A stretch of 64,000 bases of DNA from Paenisporosarcina sp. HGH0030 (GTDB taxonomy: Bacteria; Bacillota; Bacilli; Bacillales_A; Planococcaceae). Location: positions 2,356,329-2,420,328 of the forward strand of contig NZ_KE150421.1 in the NCBI RefSeq assembly GCF_000411295.1, in the 5' to 3' direction. The position numbers were made by a program, and so were the translations under genes. Of the stretch, positions 52,383 through 63,556 are shown in pieces; position 1 is the first letter of the stretch; the number at the start of each line of letters is the position of its first letter. Under the pieces are notes generated by a model, which worked only from the letters and a program-made list of their open reading frames with translations, was not told where the DNA came from and made no database searches.

Positions 52383-54023
52383 TCATCTAACCAAAGGCTT
52401 TGAAGATGTTTTTGGGAAGATGAGTGCCCAACCGATGACGACAGCTCCCAGTAGAAGAATAAAATAGATGGGTAATACGTAAGGGACCTTCAATGCTAAG
52501 TGATGAGCTCCGTAAAAGAGTCCAGTGACTAAAGCGAGCAATAAAGTTTTGGCGGATTTGGCTTCTTTAATGAATTTGAACGACTTAGAAAACGGATGAA
52601 TCTCATTGTCGAGCAGTTTGTAGGTCACGAGAGTCTGTACGATACCAGCTAGGAAGATAATGACCAACTGCGGCAGGAGACTGACCGAAAACAACCAAGT
52701 AAAACCGATGCTGACGACAAGGAAGATTGGCATATACAGTTTCACGATGAACGATTTTAGTGTCGCGCTATATGTTGACGTAATCTGCTCAAGGGGAGTG
52801 GTCTTGAATATCCAGCTTGCTTTGTCGTTTCCTGAGTATTGGAGCATTTGAATGACTGCAGGTATCATAAAATTACAGAAGTAAATTGATAAGTATCCGT
52901 TCCCACTTGAAACTTCGTCCATGGAACTAAAGCGGGTTTGATTCACCACGAATAGGAAGGGGATGAAAAGTGACAAGGCCAAACTCGGATAAACCTTCAG
53001 TTTGAATTCCCTGTCCTTCTCCATCATCAATCCTGCAAAACGGAACATCGCTCGTTCTTCATTTGTTCGACATAGAATCTTTGCCCACAATTCGTTAACG
53101 CCACTCCATCTCTTCTTGCTTTTGCTTGAGTGAGTCAGCAACTTTTGCAAATTCCGTTCGAATGAAGGCATCATCTTCACGTAAACAATCAATGAAATGA
53201 CCGGAACCAGTAAGGCTAGGATGGATAATCCAATCAATGGCGTGGAAAAATCCCCGCGCAACAACAGTTCGAATGGGGCACCGAACCAGAAGGCAGGAAC
53301 AAAGAGATGCCACCAGTCGAATTGATAAATAAATCCTGACATGGTGAACTCAACTGACCTCCCAATAAGTTGGTACCCCAAGAAGATACCGATGCTCAAG
53401 ATGATTTGGACATAGTTGATGATGTCTTTAAGACGCTCGCCATCAAAAAATTTCAACACCAACAAATACAACAGGGCAGTTAGCACTACAACGAACAGGC
53501 TAACAAAAATTAATACCCCCACAAACAACAGGGCAAATAAGGGACCTTGGCTGAACAAACTGACAGCTACTGGAATAGTAACAAAAGCACAGGTAATTGA
53601 CACCATATAAATTAGCACATGAATGGTCTTGGCAGCCTGGATGGTCCGATTGTCAACCGGTCGGCTATTCAACATGGTTTTATCCCTTAAATCCAACAAA
53701 ACGGTTGAAAAGTCGGTGATCATGGTGGTCATTAGGATGAAGATGATGATGCCGAAGACCAGGCTTAATTGAATCATATAGTTTTCACCAAGCAGGATGA
53801 AGGGAATCAATATCAACCCGTAGAGTGCATAAATGCCCAATGATTTCAGGAAGTGATTTTCTCCTTCTTCTGGATTGGCTCCATCGAAAATGGTTGGTAC
53901 ACGACGGTCATCCATCGTAAGCTTCAATTGAAGAATTTTTCGCATGACGTCGTAATCAATACCTACTGCTATGAACAATTTACGAAATGCATCAAGCATT
54001 CTCAGTGAGCGAAAATTATCCAT
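52383..54023 (-). CDS. ABC-2-type transporter permease
   Basis: About 546 residues, with twelve or more predicted helices and no nucleotide-binding domain. DNFRSLRMLDAFRKLFIAVG at the N-terminus. It overlaps the ATPase gene: ATG at 54023 lies inside its last codons (ATGGATAA). The pair should export a lipid, peptide or drug; substrate unknown. Confidence 0.85.
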   Translation of the reverse strand: MDNFRSLRMLDAFRKLFIAVGIDYDVMRKILQLKLTMDDRRVPTIFDGANPEEGENHFLKSLGIYALYGLILIPFILLGENYMIQLSLVFGIIIFILMTTMITDFSTVLLDLRDKTMLNSRPVDNRTIQAAKTIHVLIYMVSITCAFVTIPVAVSLFSQGPLFALLFVGVLIFVSLFVVVLTALLYLLVLKFFDGERLKDIINYVQIILSIGIFLGYQLIGRSVEFTMSGFIYQFDWWHLFVPAFWFGAPFELLLRGDFSTPLIGLSILALLVPVISLIVYVKMMPSFERNLQKLLTHSSKSKKRWSGVNELWAKILCRTNEERAMFRFAGLMMEKDREFKLKVYPSLALSLFIPFLFVVNQTRFSSMDEVSSGNGYLSIYFCNFMIPAVIQMLQYSGNDKASWIFKTTPLEQITSTYSATLKSFIVKLYMPIFLVVSIGFTWLFSVSLLPQLVIIFLAGIVQTLVTYKLLDNEIHPFSKSFKFIKEAKSAKTLLLALVTGLFYGAHHLALKVPYVLPIYFILLLGAVVIGWALIFPKTSSKPLVR

Positions 54024-54816
54024 TCTGCTCTCCCCCCGCCATTGTCGTGACAAGGCGTAAGGCAATATTCCGATGTTCATTAAAACCCGTCAATTGATTG
54101 AAAATGTCTTCTAGAGACCCTTGTTCACTTTGCATGACCAGCTCCTCGAACGTTCCATCTGCTACAATCTCACCTTCCACTAGAAGGATGATACGAGTAC
54201 TAATTTTTTCGACGACATCCATGATGTGGGACGAATAGAAGATGGTTTTGCCGGCAGCTGCAAGCAATGTGATCATTTCCTTGACGACCATCATGCTGTT
54301 GGCATCAAGCCCGCTCAACGGTTCATCGAAAAATAATAAATCCGGGTCATGTAACAAGCTTGAGATAATCAAGACTTTTTGTTTCATTCCCTTCGAAAAG
54401 GAAGAAATGCGGCTGTCATACACTTTCTCCAGTCCGAAATTCCTCAGCAAGTCGAGTGCTTTGTGCTCTGCTTCTTTTCGATCAAGCCCATAAAGCTCAC
54501 CTGTGAACGTCAAATATTCCCGTGGCGTTAAGGTCTCATACAGTTCCGCATTTTCAGGAACATAGCCAATTTTTTTCTTATATGTAATATCACCGTCAGT
54601 AATATCCTGACCGAAAATCTCCACTTTTCCCTTGTATCCATTAATCAGGCCCAGCATGATTTTAACGGTGGTACTTTTCCCTGCTCCATTCGGCCCAATA
54701 TAGCCAATGATTTGACCTCGGTAAACGTCCAAATTGATTCCTTTTAAGACGGATTTATTTCCGTAATTCATCTTCAAATCGGTAAGTGACAACATCTTTT
54801 CTCTTGATCCATTCAT
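54016..54816 (-). CDS. ABC transporter ATP-binding protein
   Basis: A 266-residue ATPase. Walker A GPNGAGKST, signature FSKGMKQK (a variant of LSGGQ common in ABC-2 exporters), Walker B LLFFDEPLSGLDANS, and an H-loop (YSSHIMD). Partners the permease that follows. Preceded by GGGGGAA. A type common in antibiotic or lipid export. Confidence 0.88.
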   Translation of the reverse strand: MNGSREKMLSLTDLKMNYGNKSVLKGINLDVYRGQIIGYIGPNGAGKSTTVKIMLGLINGYKGKVEIFGQDITDGDITYKKKIGYVPENAELYETLTPREYLTFTGELYGLDRKEAEHKALDLLRNFGLEKVYDSRISSFSKGMKQKVLIISSLLHDPDLLFFDEPLSGLDANSMMVVKEMITLLAAAGKTIFYSSHIMDVVEKISTRIILLVEGEIVADGTFEELVMQSEQGSLEDIFNQLTGFNEHRNIALRLVTTMAGGEQNG

Positions 54817-55001
54817 GTTAATTCCCCCTATTATCAGTTTAACATGTTTCCAACATTTGGATGTACCTTTACAATTCTTTTAATGCTGTAATACATGGAT
54901 ACACTCTTGCATTAATTATTCAAACTGAGTAAAAGGCAAAAGTGCAACATGTCGACAAAGGTTAAGCTACACCTGCCATCAAATGTGACGTGTGTAAAAT
55001 G

Positions 55002-55033
55002 AAAAAGGAGCATACTTTCCATTGTGGAAGTAC
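55002..55033 (-). terminator. Terminator of gltB
   Basis: TACTTCCA and TGGAAAGTA arms (leftward, one bulge), then GCTCC and TTTTT. It stands between gltB and the ABC exporter. Confidence 0.55.
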
Positions 55034-55049
55034 ACCCCTATTTGTATAC

Positions 55050-56537
55050 CTATGGCAGTACTGTTGTTCCCATCAAGTAGCGATCACATTCCCTCGCTAC
55101 CTCACGCCCTTCGTTAATGGCCCATACAATCAAGCTTTGCCCGCGACGCATATCACCTGCAGAAAAAACACCTTCTACATTTGTTGCATACTTGCCGTAT
55201 TCCGCTTTGACCGTAGAGTTTCGGTTTGTTTCAACATTCAATTGCTGAAGAAGTCCTTGCTCCGGACCATTAAACCCTATGGCAAGCAAAACAAGATCAG
55301 CTGGCCATACTTTCTCGGTCCCGGGAATTACTTCGCGGACACGGTTTCCATTTTCATCGATGCGGAGTTTTACATTAATAGTATGAACTTCTTTGACGTG
55401 ACCATCTTCGTTCCCTACAAAATGTGTGGTTTGAACGGCATAGGCGCGTGGGTCTTCTCCAAATTTACTGGCCGCCTCTTTTTGGCCATACTCCATACGA
55501 TGGATGATGGGATATTGTGGCCAAGGATTGCCCAACTCGTCACGCACCGCACCTTTTTTATCGTAAATATCAAACTGCGTTAAACTTTTGCAATCATGAC
55601 GAACGGCTGTCGCCAGACAATCTGTCCCTGTATCGCCACCCCCAATTACAACGACATCTTTGCCTTCCGCTGAAAGGAAATTGCCATCTTGAAGATTTGA
55701 ATCCAGCAAACTTTTAGTATTGGCATGAAGGAAGTCCATGGCGAAATGAATGCCTCTTAATTCTCGACCCTCCACTTGGATGTCACGATGAACCGTTGCA
55801 CCTCCACATAAAATGGTCGCATCAAACTCGGTTTGCAGTTTTTCAGTAGGGTAGTTCTTTCCAACTTCTGTTTTGGTAATGAACGTAATGCCTTCTTGAA
55901 TTAATAAGGCAACCCGTCTTTCCACCATTTCGTATGGCAATTTCATTTCAGGAATTCCATACGTCAACAATCCGCCTACGCGATCGTTACGTTCGAAAAC
56001 CGTTACCCAGTGCCCTGCTTTATTTAATTGTGCTGCCGCAGCAAGACCAGCTGGTCCAGATCCGATGACCGCTACTTTTTTTCCTGTACGTTTTTCGGGG
56101 GGCTCGGGAACGACCCAACCTTCTTCAAAACCTCTGTCGATAATGGCACGTTCTACGGTACGAATGGCAACAGGAGGTTCGTTTATTCCAAGGACACACG
56201 CACCTTCACATGGAGCTGGACAAGCTGTACCTGTAAATTCAGGGAAGTTGTTCATTTCATGTTCACGCTTCAAGGCTTCCTGCCATTGCCCCTGATAAAC
56301 AAGGTCATTCCATTCAGGTATCAAGTGATATACCGGACAACCGGATGTCACCCCGTTGATTTCAGTTCCTGTATGGCATGTAGGCACTCCGCAATCCATG
56401 CAGCGTGCTGCTTGTATCTGCACTTCCTGTTCCGTCATCGGTGCAGTATAATCCTGCCAATCCTTTACACGATGTTGCGGTTCACGTTCTCGTTGCGAAT
56501 AACGCTCATACTCCATAAATCCAGTTGGCTTTCCCAT
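55050..56537 (-). CDS. gltB: Glutamate synthase small subunit
   Basis: 495 residues. Supplies electrons from NADPH to the large subunit through FAD and [4Fe-4S] clusters. N-terminal Fe-S region with [12 protein letters not shown] and [15 protein letters not shown]-binding [15 protein letters not shown] (about 152-166), second nucleotide-binding [14 protein letters not shown]-terminal [19 protein letters not shown]. Follows gltA by 22 bases with AAGGAGG. Confidence 0.94.
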   Translation of the reverse strand: MGKPTGFMEYERYSQREREPQHRVKDWQDYTAPMTEQEVQIQAARCMDCGVPTCHTGTEINGVTSGCPVYHLIPEWNDLVYQGQWQEALKREHEMNNFPEFTGTACPAPCEGACVLGINEPPVAIRTVERAIIDRGFEEGWVVPEPPEKRTGKKVAVIGSGPAGLAAAAQLNKAGHWVTVFERNDRVGGLLTYGIPEMKLPYEMVERRVALLIQEGITFITKTEVGKNYPTEKLQTEFDATILCGGATVHRDIQVEGRELRGIHFAMDFLHANTKSLLDSNLQDGNFLSAEGKDVVVIGGGDTGTDCLATAVRHDCKSLTQFDIYDKKGAVRDELGNPWPQYPIIHRMEYGQKEAASKFGEDPRAYAVQTTHFVGNEDGHVKEVHTINVKLRIDENGNRVREVIPGTEKVWPADLVLLAIGFNGPEQGLLQQLNVETNRNSTVKAEYGKYATNVEGVFSAGDMRRGQSLIVWAINEGREVARECDRYLMGTTVLP

Positions 56538-56559
56538 CGTATCCCTCCTTTTCGCCAGA

Positions 56560-59500
56560 TTATTTTTCCGCTCCTACTTTTTTACTTTCCTCAAATGCCG
56601 TCATTTGTGCATCGAATACCGTTAAGCCACTATCGTGAAGCTCTTTGATTCGATCGTTTATCGTTAAATAGGATTTCGGAATAACTCGCACAAATTGTGA
56701 TGAGTATTTCTCCCAGTAAGTTAAAATGCGTTTGCCTAGTCCACTGCTTGTATACTCCACATGCTTTTCAATCATAGAGAAGACCTCATTCAACTCTTCT
56801 TTATTTTCAATTGGCTGGATATGAACGAGCTCCGCATTGCACTTGGTTAGGAATGTTCCATCTTCGTCAAAGACATACGCTACACCACCAGACATCCCTG
56901 CAGCGAAATTGCGTCCGGTTGAGCCAAGAACGACCACTTTTCCACCCGTCATATATTCACAGCCATGATCGCCAACCCCCTCTACCACTACGTTGGCACC
57001 ACTATTACGTACACAGAAACGCTCTCCAGCGACTCCTTGGATATATGCCTCCCCGGCTGAAGCCCCGTAGAAAGCAACGTTACCGATGATAATATTTTTC
57101 TCGGGTGGGAATGTGACCACTGGATCGGGATGAACGATGATTTTCCCGCCAGACAATCCTTTTCCAACAAAGTCATTCGAATCTCCAACGAGTCTAAGCG
57201 TTATTCCCCGGGGAATAAATGCACCAAAGCTTTGACCTGCAGATCCTTTTAACGTCAGACGAATGGTATCCTCAGGCAGTCCTTTTTCTCCGTATCGTCG
57301 CGTGATTTCGCTGCCGAGCATTGTTCCGGTTACCCTGTTAATATTTCGAATAGCGGTTGTAAATTCGATTGGTTGTTGTTTTTCGATGGCATTTCGACAA
57401 ATCGGTATCAGCTCCTGGAAATCGAGCGTTTTCTCTAAATCATGGTCTTGGTCTACTGTGTGATAGCGACCTACTTTTGCTGGGAGTTTAGGTGAATAAA
57501 GGAGTGCAGACAAGTCGATGTCTTTCGCTTTCCAATGGTCAATCGCTTCGTTCCCTTCAAGTGCATCTGTGCGTCCCACCATTTCGTTGATTGTTCTGAA
57601 ACCAAGTTCAGCCATCAGCTCTCTCGTTTCAGTGGCAACAAAACGCATAAAGTTCTCGACATGTTCAGCATCCCCCGTAAATTTCTTACGCAGTTCAGGA
57701 TTTTGCGTCGCAATTCCTACTGGACATGTATCCATATGACATACGCGCATCATGACACAGCCGAGGACTACAAGTGGAGCGGTCGAGAATCCATACTCTT
57801 CTGCTCCGAGAAGTGTGGCCAATACTACATCTCTTCCGGTCATCATTTTCCCGTCTGTTTCCACAACGATTCGATTACGAAGTCCATTTAGCAGCAAGGT
57901 CTGGTGCGTTTCAGCTAAACCGATTTCCCATGGCAGCCCTGTATGTTTCAGACTCGTACGAGGTGCCGCCCCCGTACCGCCATCATATCCACTGATTAAT
58001 ACTAGGTCTGCTCTTCCTTTTGCGACACCAGCGGCAATTGTTCCCACCCCAACAGCGGATACCAATTTAACGCTGATACGTGCTTGTGGATTAGCATTTT
58101 TCAAATTATGAATAAGCTCGGCTAAATCCTCAATGGAATATATATCGTGATGCGGTGGAGGTGAAATGAGTTCAACCCCAGGCGTAGAGCCACGGACTTC
58201 TGCAATCCACGGATATACTTTCTTGCCAGGCAAATGCCCACCTTCACCTGGTTTTGCCCCTTGAGCCACTTTGATTTGGATTTCATCGGCATTGACAAGG
58301 TAATGGCTCGTCACCCCAAATCGGCCTGATGCCACTTGTTTAATTGAACTTCGTCTGGAATCTCCATTTGAATCAGGTGTGTAACGGTCGATATCTTCTC
58401 CGCCTTCACCTGTGTTACTTCTTCCGCCTACGCGGTTCATGGCAATCGCCAATGCTTCATGTGCTTCTTTCGAAATGGATCCATACGACATGGCACCCGT
58501 TTTAAAGCGTCGACAAATTGCCTCAACGGATTCTACCTCTTCAATCGGCACGGACTGTACTTTCTTGAATTTTAAAAGTCCACGCAATGATTGTAAGTTG
58601 GTTGTTTCATCAGTTAACAATTTCGTGTACTTTTTGAACAAGTCATAGTTATTTGTACGGCAAGCATGTTGCAGCGTGTGGATGGTACTTGGATTGTATT
58701 GATGGTCTTCACCGTTCGCACGGTATTGGAATTCATCACCAGCCTCCATAGCCTGATTGTTCCCACGATTTTCGCCAAATGCCATTTCATGTCGCATAAG
58801 CACTTCTTTTTCAATCATTTGGATGCCGATTCCACCAAGCCGTGAAGATGTTCGTGTGAAATACTTCTCGATGACATCCATGTGAATGCCAACCGCTTCA
58901 AAAATTTGAGCACCACGATAACTTTGAATCGTAGAAATCCCCATTTTGGAAAGGACTTTAATGACTCCGTCTGTTACTGAATGGATATAGTTAGCTACTG
59001 CCTGGTCAAAGGACTCCATGGCGATTTCACCTTTATCCATCAGGTTTCGTACTGAATCAAATGCTAAATATGGATTGATACCTTCAGCCCCGTAACCGAG
59101 TAAGGTAGCAAAATGATGCACTTCTCTCGGTTCTCCTGACTCTATTAAAATACTAATTTTTGTACGCGTACCTTGGCGAATGAGATGATGATGCAACCCC
59201 GATACCGCAAGTAGGGCCGGAATGGCTGCATATTTTTCCGACGTGCCACGATCGGATAGAATCAACAACGTATGTCCTGCTTGAACTGCCTGGTCAGCTT
59301 TATCAAACAATGCGTCGAGTGCTTTTTCTAAATTGCATTCGTTTCTTTCGCTTGATGTTGCGTCAAACAGCGTCGAGAATGTAATGGATTTTAAGCCTTC
59401 CATTTGTTGCGTTCTCAGTTTTTGGAGTTGTTGATTTGTCAGGACCGGTGTTTTCAAACGAATATGCCTACAGCTCACTGGACCTGGTTTTACCAAGTTC

Positions 59501-61152
59501 CCTTCAGCACCTATCGTTGTATCGACCATCGTTACGATTTTTTCACGAATGGCATCTATGGGTGGATTTGTTACTTGAGCAAAGAGCTGCTTAAAGTAGT
59601 TATAGAGTAATTGTGGTTTTTTCGATAAAACGGCTAGTGGGGAATCATAGCCCATGGAACCGACTGGATCTTTGCCTTCCATTACGAGGGGCTTAATGAT
59701 TTTATTGAGTTCTTCTCTTGTATAGCCAAATACAAGCTGTTGTTTTAACAGTTCTTCTCCCATGTACACGGGTGGTTGTTCCACTGCTTCAGGTAAATCC
59801 TCTAAATCTTTCATATTTTTCAGCCACTCTTTATATGGCTGTTCAGAAGCAATTTGTAGTTTAATTTCTTCATCCGGAATGATTGTTCCTTTTTCCAAAT
59901 CAACCAAAAGAATTTTACCAGGTGCAAGTCTTCCCTTGTATTCGATATCATCGGCGAAAATATCCAATGCGCCAACTTCGGAGCCCAGGACAATCATGCC
60001 ACCCTTAGTTACATAATAACGGGCAGGTCTCAGTCCATTTCGATCAAGACACGCACAGATTTGGTTGCCATCTGTAAATACCAGTGCAGCCGGGCCATCC
60101 CATGGTTCCATCAATGTACTGTGGTATTCGTAAAAATCACGTTTTTCTTCTTTGATGGTCTGATCATTCGACCAAGGTTCGGGTACCATCATCATAGCTG
60201 TATGGGCCAAGGAACGTCCTGATAGATGTAAAAATTCAAAGCAATTATCAAACATCGACGAATCACTGCCGTCAGCATCGATGACAGGTAATACTTTTAA
60301 CAAATCTTCCTGACTGAAAAACTCCGATTCGCATAGCTGCTCACGTGCTCGCATCCAGTTGACATTGCCTCTTAATGTATTAAATTCACCATTGTGGATG
60401 GTATATCGATTCGGGTGAGATCTCTTCCAGCTCGGGAAGGTATTTGTACTAAAGCGGGAATGAACAAGTGCTAAAGCGGATTTAAATTCTGGATGATTTA
60501 AGTCGATGTAAAACGAATCAAGTTGTTCGGGGATCAGCATGCCTTTGTAGACTATAGTGCGCGTCGATAAACTACAAATGTAAACATCCTCAAAGCCCTT
60601 CACACTTGCTAACTCTTTTTCAATTCGTTTGCGAATCACATAAAGCTTTCGTTCAAAATCCATTTGATCTTTAATATCTTCAGATACTTGAATAAATAAT
60701 TGCCTAATGGCAGGTTTGGTTTTTGTCGCTACTTTCCCTACAAATGAGTCGTTGATTGGAACAGGACGCCATCCCAGAAACAGTTGACCTTCTTCAGCAA
60801 TAATCTGCTCAAAAACTTCTTTGCTTTTCATGCGCAAATCGTGATCTTTAGGTAAATAAACCATGCCAACACCATATTCGCCTTCTCTAGGCAACACGAT
60901 GTTCTCCTTCTCACATTGTTTTTTAAAAAAACGATGGGGAATCTGCGTTAATATCCCAGCTCCGTCTCCTGTACTCGTGTCAGCGGATTGCCCACCGCGA
61001 TGCTCCATATTGCAAAGCATGTTGATGGCATTCTGTACGATACCATGTGTCTTTCTACCGTTGATATTGGCAAGCATCCCAATCCCGCAAGCTTCGTGCT
61101 CTTGCTCGGGATCGTATAAACCTTGAGGTGCGGGATATCCAAACTTCGTCAT
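56560..61152 (-). CDS. gltA: Glutamate synthase large subunit
   Basis: A 1530-residue enzyme converting glutamine and 2-oxoglutarate to two glutamates. Propeptide of 21 residues ending HEA, then the catalytic N-terminal Cys22 (CGIGM) of the class-II glutaminase domain (22-430), central and FMN/2-oxoglutarate domains (about 800-1230; [37 protein letters not shown]), 3Fe-4S cysteines near [15 protein letters not shown], and the C-terminal GXGXG beta-helix ([20 protein letters not shown]). The LysR activator gltC usual in Bacillus subtilis is not next to it. Confidence 0.96.
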   Translation of the reverse strand: MTKFGYPAPQGLYDPEQEHEACGIGMLANINGRKTHGIVQNAINMLCNMEHRGGQSADTSTGDGAGILTQIPHRFFKKQCEKENIVLPREGEYGVGMVYLPKDHDLRMKSKEVFEQIIAEEGQLFLGWRPVPINDSFVGKVATKTKPAIRQLFIQVSEDIKDQMDFERKLYVIRKRIEKELASVKGFEDVYICSLSTRTIVYKGMLIPEQLDSFYIDLNHPEFKSALALVHSRFSTNTFPSWKRSHPNRYTIHNGEFNTLRGNVNWMRAREQLCESEFFSQEDLLKVLPVIDADGSDSSMFDNCFEFLHLSGRSLAHTAMMMVPEPWSNDQTIKEEKRDFYEYHSTLMEPWDGPAALVFTDGNQICACLDRNGLRPARYYVTKGGMIVLGSEVGALDIFADDIEYKGRLAPGKILLVDLEKGTIIPDEEIKLQIASEQPYKEWLKNMKDLEDLPEAVEQPPVYMGEELLKQQLVFGYTREELNKIIKPLVMEGKDPVGSMGYDSPLAVLSKKPQLLYNYFKQLFAQVTNPPIDAIREKIVTMVDTTIGAEGNLVKPGPVSCRHIRLKTPVLTNQQLQKLRTQQMEGLKSITFSTLFDATSSERNECNLEKALDALFDKADQAVQAGHTLLILSDRGTSEKYAAIPALLAVSGLHHHLIRQGTRTKISILIESGEPREVHHFATLLGYGAEGINPYLAFDSVRNLMDKGEIAMESFDQAVANYIHSVTDGVIKVLSKMGISTIQSYRGAQIFEAVGIHMDVIEKYFTRTSSRLGGIGIQMIEKEVLMRHEMAFGENRGNNQAMEAGDEFQYRANGEDHQYNPSTIHTLQHACRTNNYDLFKKYTKLLTDETTNLQSLRGLLKFKKVQSVPIEEVESVEAICRRFKTGAMSYGSISKEAHEALAIAMNRVGGRSNTGEGGEDIDRYTPDSNGDSRRSSIKQVASGRFGVTSHYLVNADEIQIKVAQGAKPGEGGHLPGKKVYPWIAEVRGSTPGVELISPPPHHDIYSIEDLAELIHNLKNANPQARISVKLVSAVGVGTIAAGVAKGRADLVLISGYDGGTGAAPRTSLKHTGLPWEIGLAETHQTLLLNGLRNRIVVETDGKMMTGRDVVLATLLGAEEYGFSTAPLVVLGCVMMRVCHMDTCPVGIATQNPELRKKFTGDAEHVENFMRFVATETRELMAELGFRTINEMVGRTDALEGNEAIDHWKAKDIDLSALLYSPKLPAKVGRYHTVDQDHDLEKTLDFQELIPICRNAIEKQQPIEFTTAIRNINRVTGTMLGSEITRRYGEKGLPEDTIRLTLKGSAGQSFGAFIPRGITLRLVGDSNDFVGKGLSGGKIIVHPDPVVTFPPEKNIIIGNVAFYGASAGEAYIQGVAGERFCVRNSGANVVVEGVGDHGCEYMTGGKVVVLGSTGRNFAAGMSGGVAYVFDEDGTFLTKCNAELVHIQPIENKEELNEVFSMIEKHVEYTSSGLGKRILTYWEKYSSQFVRVIPKSYLTINDRIKELHDSGLTVFDAQMTAFEESKKVGAEK

Positions 61153-61224
61153 GATAACATCTCCTTTCTATTAATGCTGAAAGATGTTCACTCTTTTCAT
61201 GAAGGGGTTCTTCACTATATGCAC

Positions 61225-61243
61225 ACTTTCAATTTTGGAAAGT
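61225..61243. promoter_or_regulatory. Palindrome in the gltA leader
   Basis: ACTTTC, 7-base centre, GAAAGT, a perfect 6-base inverted repeat 73 bases before the gltA ATG. Candidate operator for a nitrogen or amino-acid regulator; identity unknown. The remainder of 61153-61517 is AT-rich and no gene is seen. Confidence 0.45.
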
Positions 61244-61517
61244 ATATCACAAAACAGCGTTAACACACAATTCCAATAATATTATTTATTCACTTTCTTT
61301 AATAAATATAAATGAAAACACTGTCATTTTCTGTTCTTTTTTTATTATATGCACCATAAATGCATACATACTCGCGTTTTGCATTATCTAATGTTCTATT
61401 GTATTTTTTCTTCTAAACATACTTATTCATCTTCAACAACTCGATTTATGAATTAGGAGTTTAGATAGGAGAAGTTGGGTAAACTATACATATGTAAATT
61501 TCTAAAGGAGGTTAATC

Positions 61518-61661
61518 ATGAAAACGAAAGCTAAATTTCTAGCCATGCCACTGGCAGCTGCATTATTATTAGGTGCTTGCGGTGAGGATGATAAAGCGGA
61601 TGAAATTGAAGTCGAGGACCCGATGTTAGAAGACAACGGGGAAAACGATATAGGTGGATGA
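61518..61661 (+). CDS. Very small lipoprotein (47 residues)
   Basis: KTKAKFLAMPLAAALLLGAC is a complete lipoprotein signal: lipobox LGAC, Cys at position 21. The mature part is only 27 residues and strongly acidic (GEDDKADEIEVEDPMLEDNG...). AGGAGG lies seven bases before the ATG and a perfect terminator follows. Likely a surface-anchored acidic peptide; role unknown. Confidence 0.8.
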   Translation: MKTKAKFLAMPLAAALLLGACGEDDKADEIEVEDPMLEDNGENDIGG

Positions 61662-61672
61662 TTTAGTCATCT

Positions 61673-61707
61673 AAACGAAGAGATTGAGATCTCTTCGTTT
61701 TTTTGTT
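61673..61707 (+). terminator. Terminator of the small lipoprotein gene
   Basis: AAACGAAGAGAT and ATCTCTTCGTTT arms, 4-base loop, then T residues. Confidence 0.92.
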
Positions 61708-61807
61708 ATTTAAACAAATTAGCATTCCCTCAATGCAAATCCTAAGAATTTGCATTGATCTAAAAAAGAGGTTTTCGTACCGAAAAATAGTTGCTATTTA
61801 AACAGAC

Positions 61808-62425
61808 TTAATCAAGGTAGACGGGTTCTTGGGTATTATTTAAATTCTTAAAAGCCATCTCAATTTGGTTTTTTGTATTACGAGCTATCGATAAAGGAGG
61901 TAGTTCGTTTTCAGAAAAGAATTCAACGGCACTGGTTTCTATACCCTCCATTGGCTGACCACCGATTATTTCACATTGGATAAACATTTTATAAACATGA
62001 AAAGGAGATGGTGGATGCGGGTGACACTTTTTATCTTGTACAGCCAACAACTTTGTAACTTTTACATCAAACCCTGATTCTTCTTTTACTTCTTTAACTG
62101 CTACCTCACTTGGGGTTAATCCGATGTCAGCCCAACCACCTGGTAATGACCAATCTCCATCAAGCTTCTCTCTAACCATTAATATTTTATTGTCTTTGAA
62201 AACAACCGCCCTGATATCTACTTTAGGTGTAGCGTAACCAGTTTCATTTGCAAATAAGTCTTTTATATTTTCCATTTTCACGCCAGTTTGTTCTGACAGA
62301 ATTTCAATACTTATTTGTCTTATTAATTCAAACCGTTCCAAGTCATAAACATCATTTGAATAAGTCAATCCCGCCTGTGCAATTGATTGAAGTTGTTTCG
62401 CCCAATCAAGCCACTTATGTTCCAT
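61808..62425 (-). CDS. Nudix hydrolase
   Basis: About 205 residues. N-terminal helical domain (about 1-65), then a Nudix domain with the box GGWADIGLTPSEVAVKEVKE through ESG (Lys replaces the usual Arg at one position). Hydrolyses a nucleoside diphosphate derivative; the N-terminal domain matches the ADP-ribose-pyrophosphatase-like YjhB group. The ATG at 62425 follows GGGGTGG; GTG codons further upstream are less likely starts. Confidence 0.85.
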   Translation of the reverse strand: MEHKWLDWAKQLQSIAQAGLTYSNDVYDLERFELIRQISIEILSEQTGVKMENIKDLFANETGYATPKVDIRAVVFKDNKILMVREKLDGDWSLPGGWADIGLTPSEVAVKEVKEESGFDVKVTKLLAVQDKKCHPHPPSPFHVYKMFIQCEIIGGQPMEGIETSAVEFFSENELPPLSIARNTKNQIEMAFKNLNNTQEPVYLD

Positions 62426-62465
62426 TAACACCACCCCTTATTTATCAAATTTTACCATATTAGTA

Positions 62466-62660
62466 TCAAGAGTAAGGAGTTCTTATTGAACTAACCTGCC
62501 TCGTTATTATAAAAATTCCCATAAGAAGAATGACAAGTCCAACAAGAAATAGAAGTGGGAACATTAACATCATTAATGCGGCCGATGCAAACCCCTCACC
62601 CTCATTTATCCCATACAAAATAGAAACAACCCATGAAAATAAAGGAGCTATTGCTAACAT
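62466..62660 (-). CDS. Small membrane protein
   Basis: 64 residues with two hydrophobic segments (about 1-17 and 28-52) ending in a short polar tail (TRQVSSIRTPYS). Weak ribosome site (GGGG at twelve bases). No family recognised. Confidence 0.5.
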   Translation of the reverse strand: MLAIAPLFSWVVSILYGINEGEGFASAALMMLMFPLLFLVGLVILLMGIFIITRQVSSIRTPYS

Positions 62661-62769
62661 TGTAGTTATTCCCCAAGTTATATACCAACTGGATTGTATG
62701 CAGCATGCATCCTAGGTTGATATAACAACCGATTAGGAAGTAATCAACTTAATTACTCTTTAATTCAAA

Positions 62770-62804
62770 AAGAACCGACTTCCATAGAAAGGAAGCTGGT
62801 TCTT
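62770..62804 (-). terminator. Terminator of the sigma/anti-sigma operon
   Basis: AAGAACCGACTTCC and GGAAGCTGGTTCTT arms with two central mismatches, after the stop at 62819. Confidence 0.7.
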
Positions 62805-62818
62805 CAAAATATGATTTT

Positions 62819-63556
62819 TTACCAATTAATTGTTTTTGCTATTTCGATCATTTCTTCTTCTGATATCGCAGTTATCTTGCTTTTTCCATCACTAGCGTCT
62901 GCGAATCCAGAAATAATCATTTTCCAGTCACCTTTTTCAATATAAATATGATAGCCATTCATATCGTAAATACCGAGCAACCTTGCAGGTACACCTTTAA
63001 TAAAAATTTCTTTATCAATTGCTGTATCTTTTTTTGTATCTGCAAAAAAAATCGGTTTTTCCTTTATTACATTAGAAGCAGATACATGATACATTCTTTC
63101 TTCTGTCCGAAGTGTATAAAGGTATGATTGTAATTGTCCATTTTCTGTACTTACACTGTATTCGCTCAGTTCTGCGCCCTTTTCGGCTGCTATCAATTTT
63201 TGAGGAAATGGAATATCCATATCATGAACTTTTTCGACTTCTGATAATGATTTATAAACCTTAGACTCATCACCCACCGTTGTCCAACTCCATCCTATCC
63301 CAACCTCTTCATTTTTCTCGACATTAGTAAATTCAAATAACCCTTCAAACACTGCTTTTACTGAAGGAGTGAGAAATAAAGTAATAGCAAGGACAGCAAC
63401 CATCGCTAGGGAGAATAATGGTTTTTTAAATGATCTTTTTTCCTCTTTGGAATGTGCTGTATTCCATACTTTTTGAAATGAAGAAGATGGATAATAATTA
63501 TCCAAATTTCTTTGCAAAGTGTGTTTGATATCAGAGCGATTAGAATTTTCCTCCAT
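62819..63556 (-). CDS. DUF4367-type membrane anti-sigma factor candidate
   Basis: 245 residues. A short cytoplasmic N-terminus (ENSNRSDIKHTLQRNLDNYY), one transmembrane helix (about 46-66, PLFSLAMVAVLAITLFLTPS), and an extracytoplasmic DUF4367-like domain ending EEMIEIAKTINW. It begins directly after the sigma stop codon (adjacent genes, no gap), the standard layout for an ECF sigma factor with its membrane antagonist. Confidence 0.8.
   Translation of the reverse strand: MEENSNRSDIKHTLQRNLDNYYPSSSFQKVWNTAHSKEEKRSFKKPLFSLAMVAVLAITLFLTPSVKAVFEGLFEFTNVEKNEEVGIGWSWTTVGDESKVYKSLSEVEKVHDMDIPFPQKLIAAEKGAELSEYSVSTENGQLQSYLYTLRTEERMYHVSASNVIKEKPIFFADTKKDTAIDKEIFIKGVPARLLGIYDMNGYHIYIEKGDWKMIISGFADASDGKSKITAISEEEMIEIAKTINW

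Noticed and set aside
56028-61152. Rightward ORFs of up to 206 codons over gltA-gltB
   Set aside because: Antisense frames without ribosome sites in a strongly conserved gene pair.
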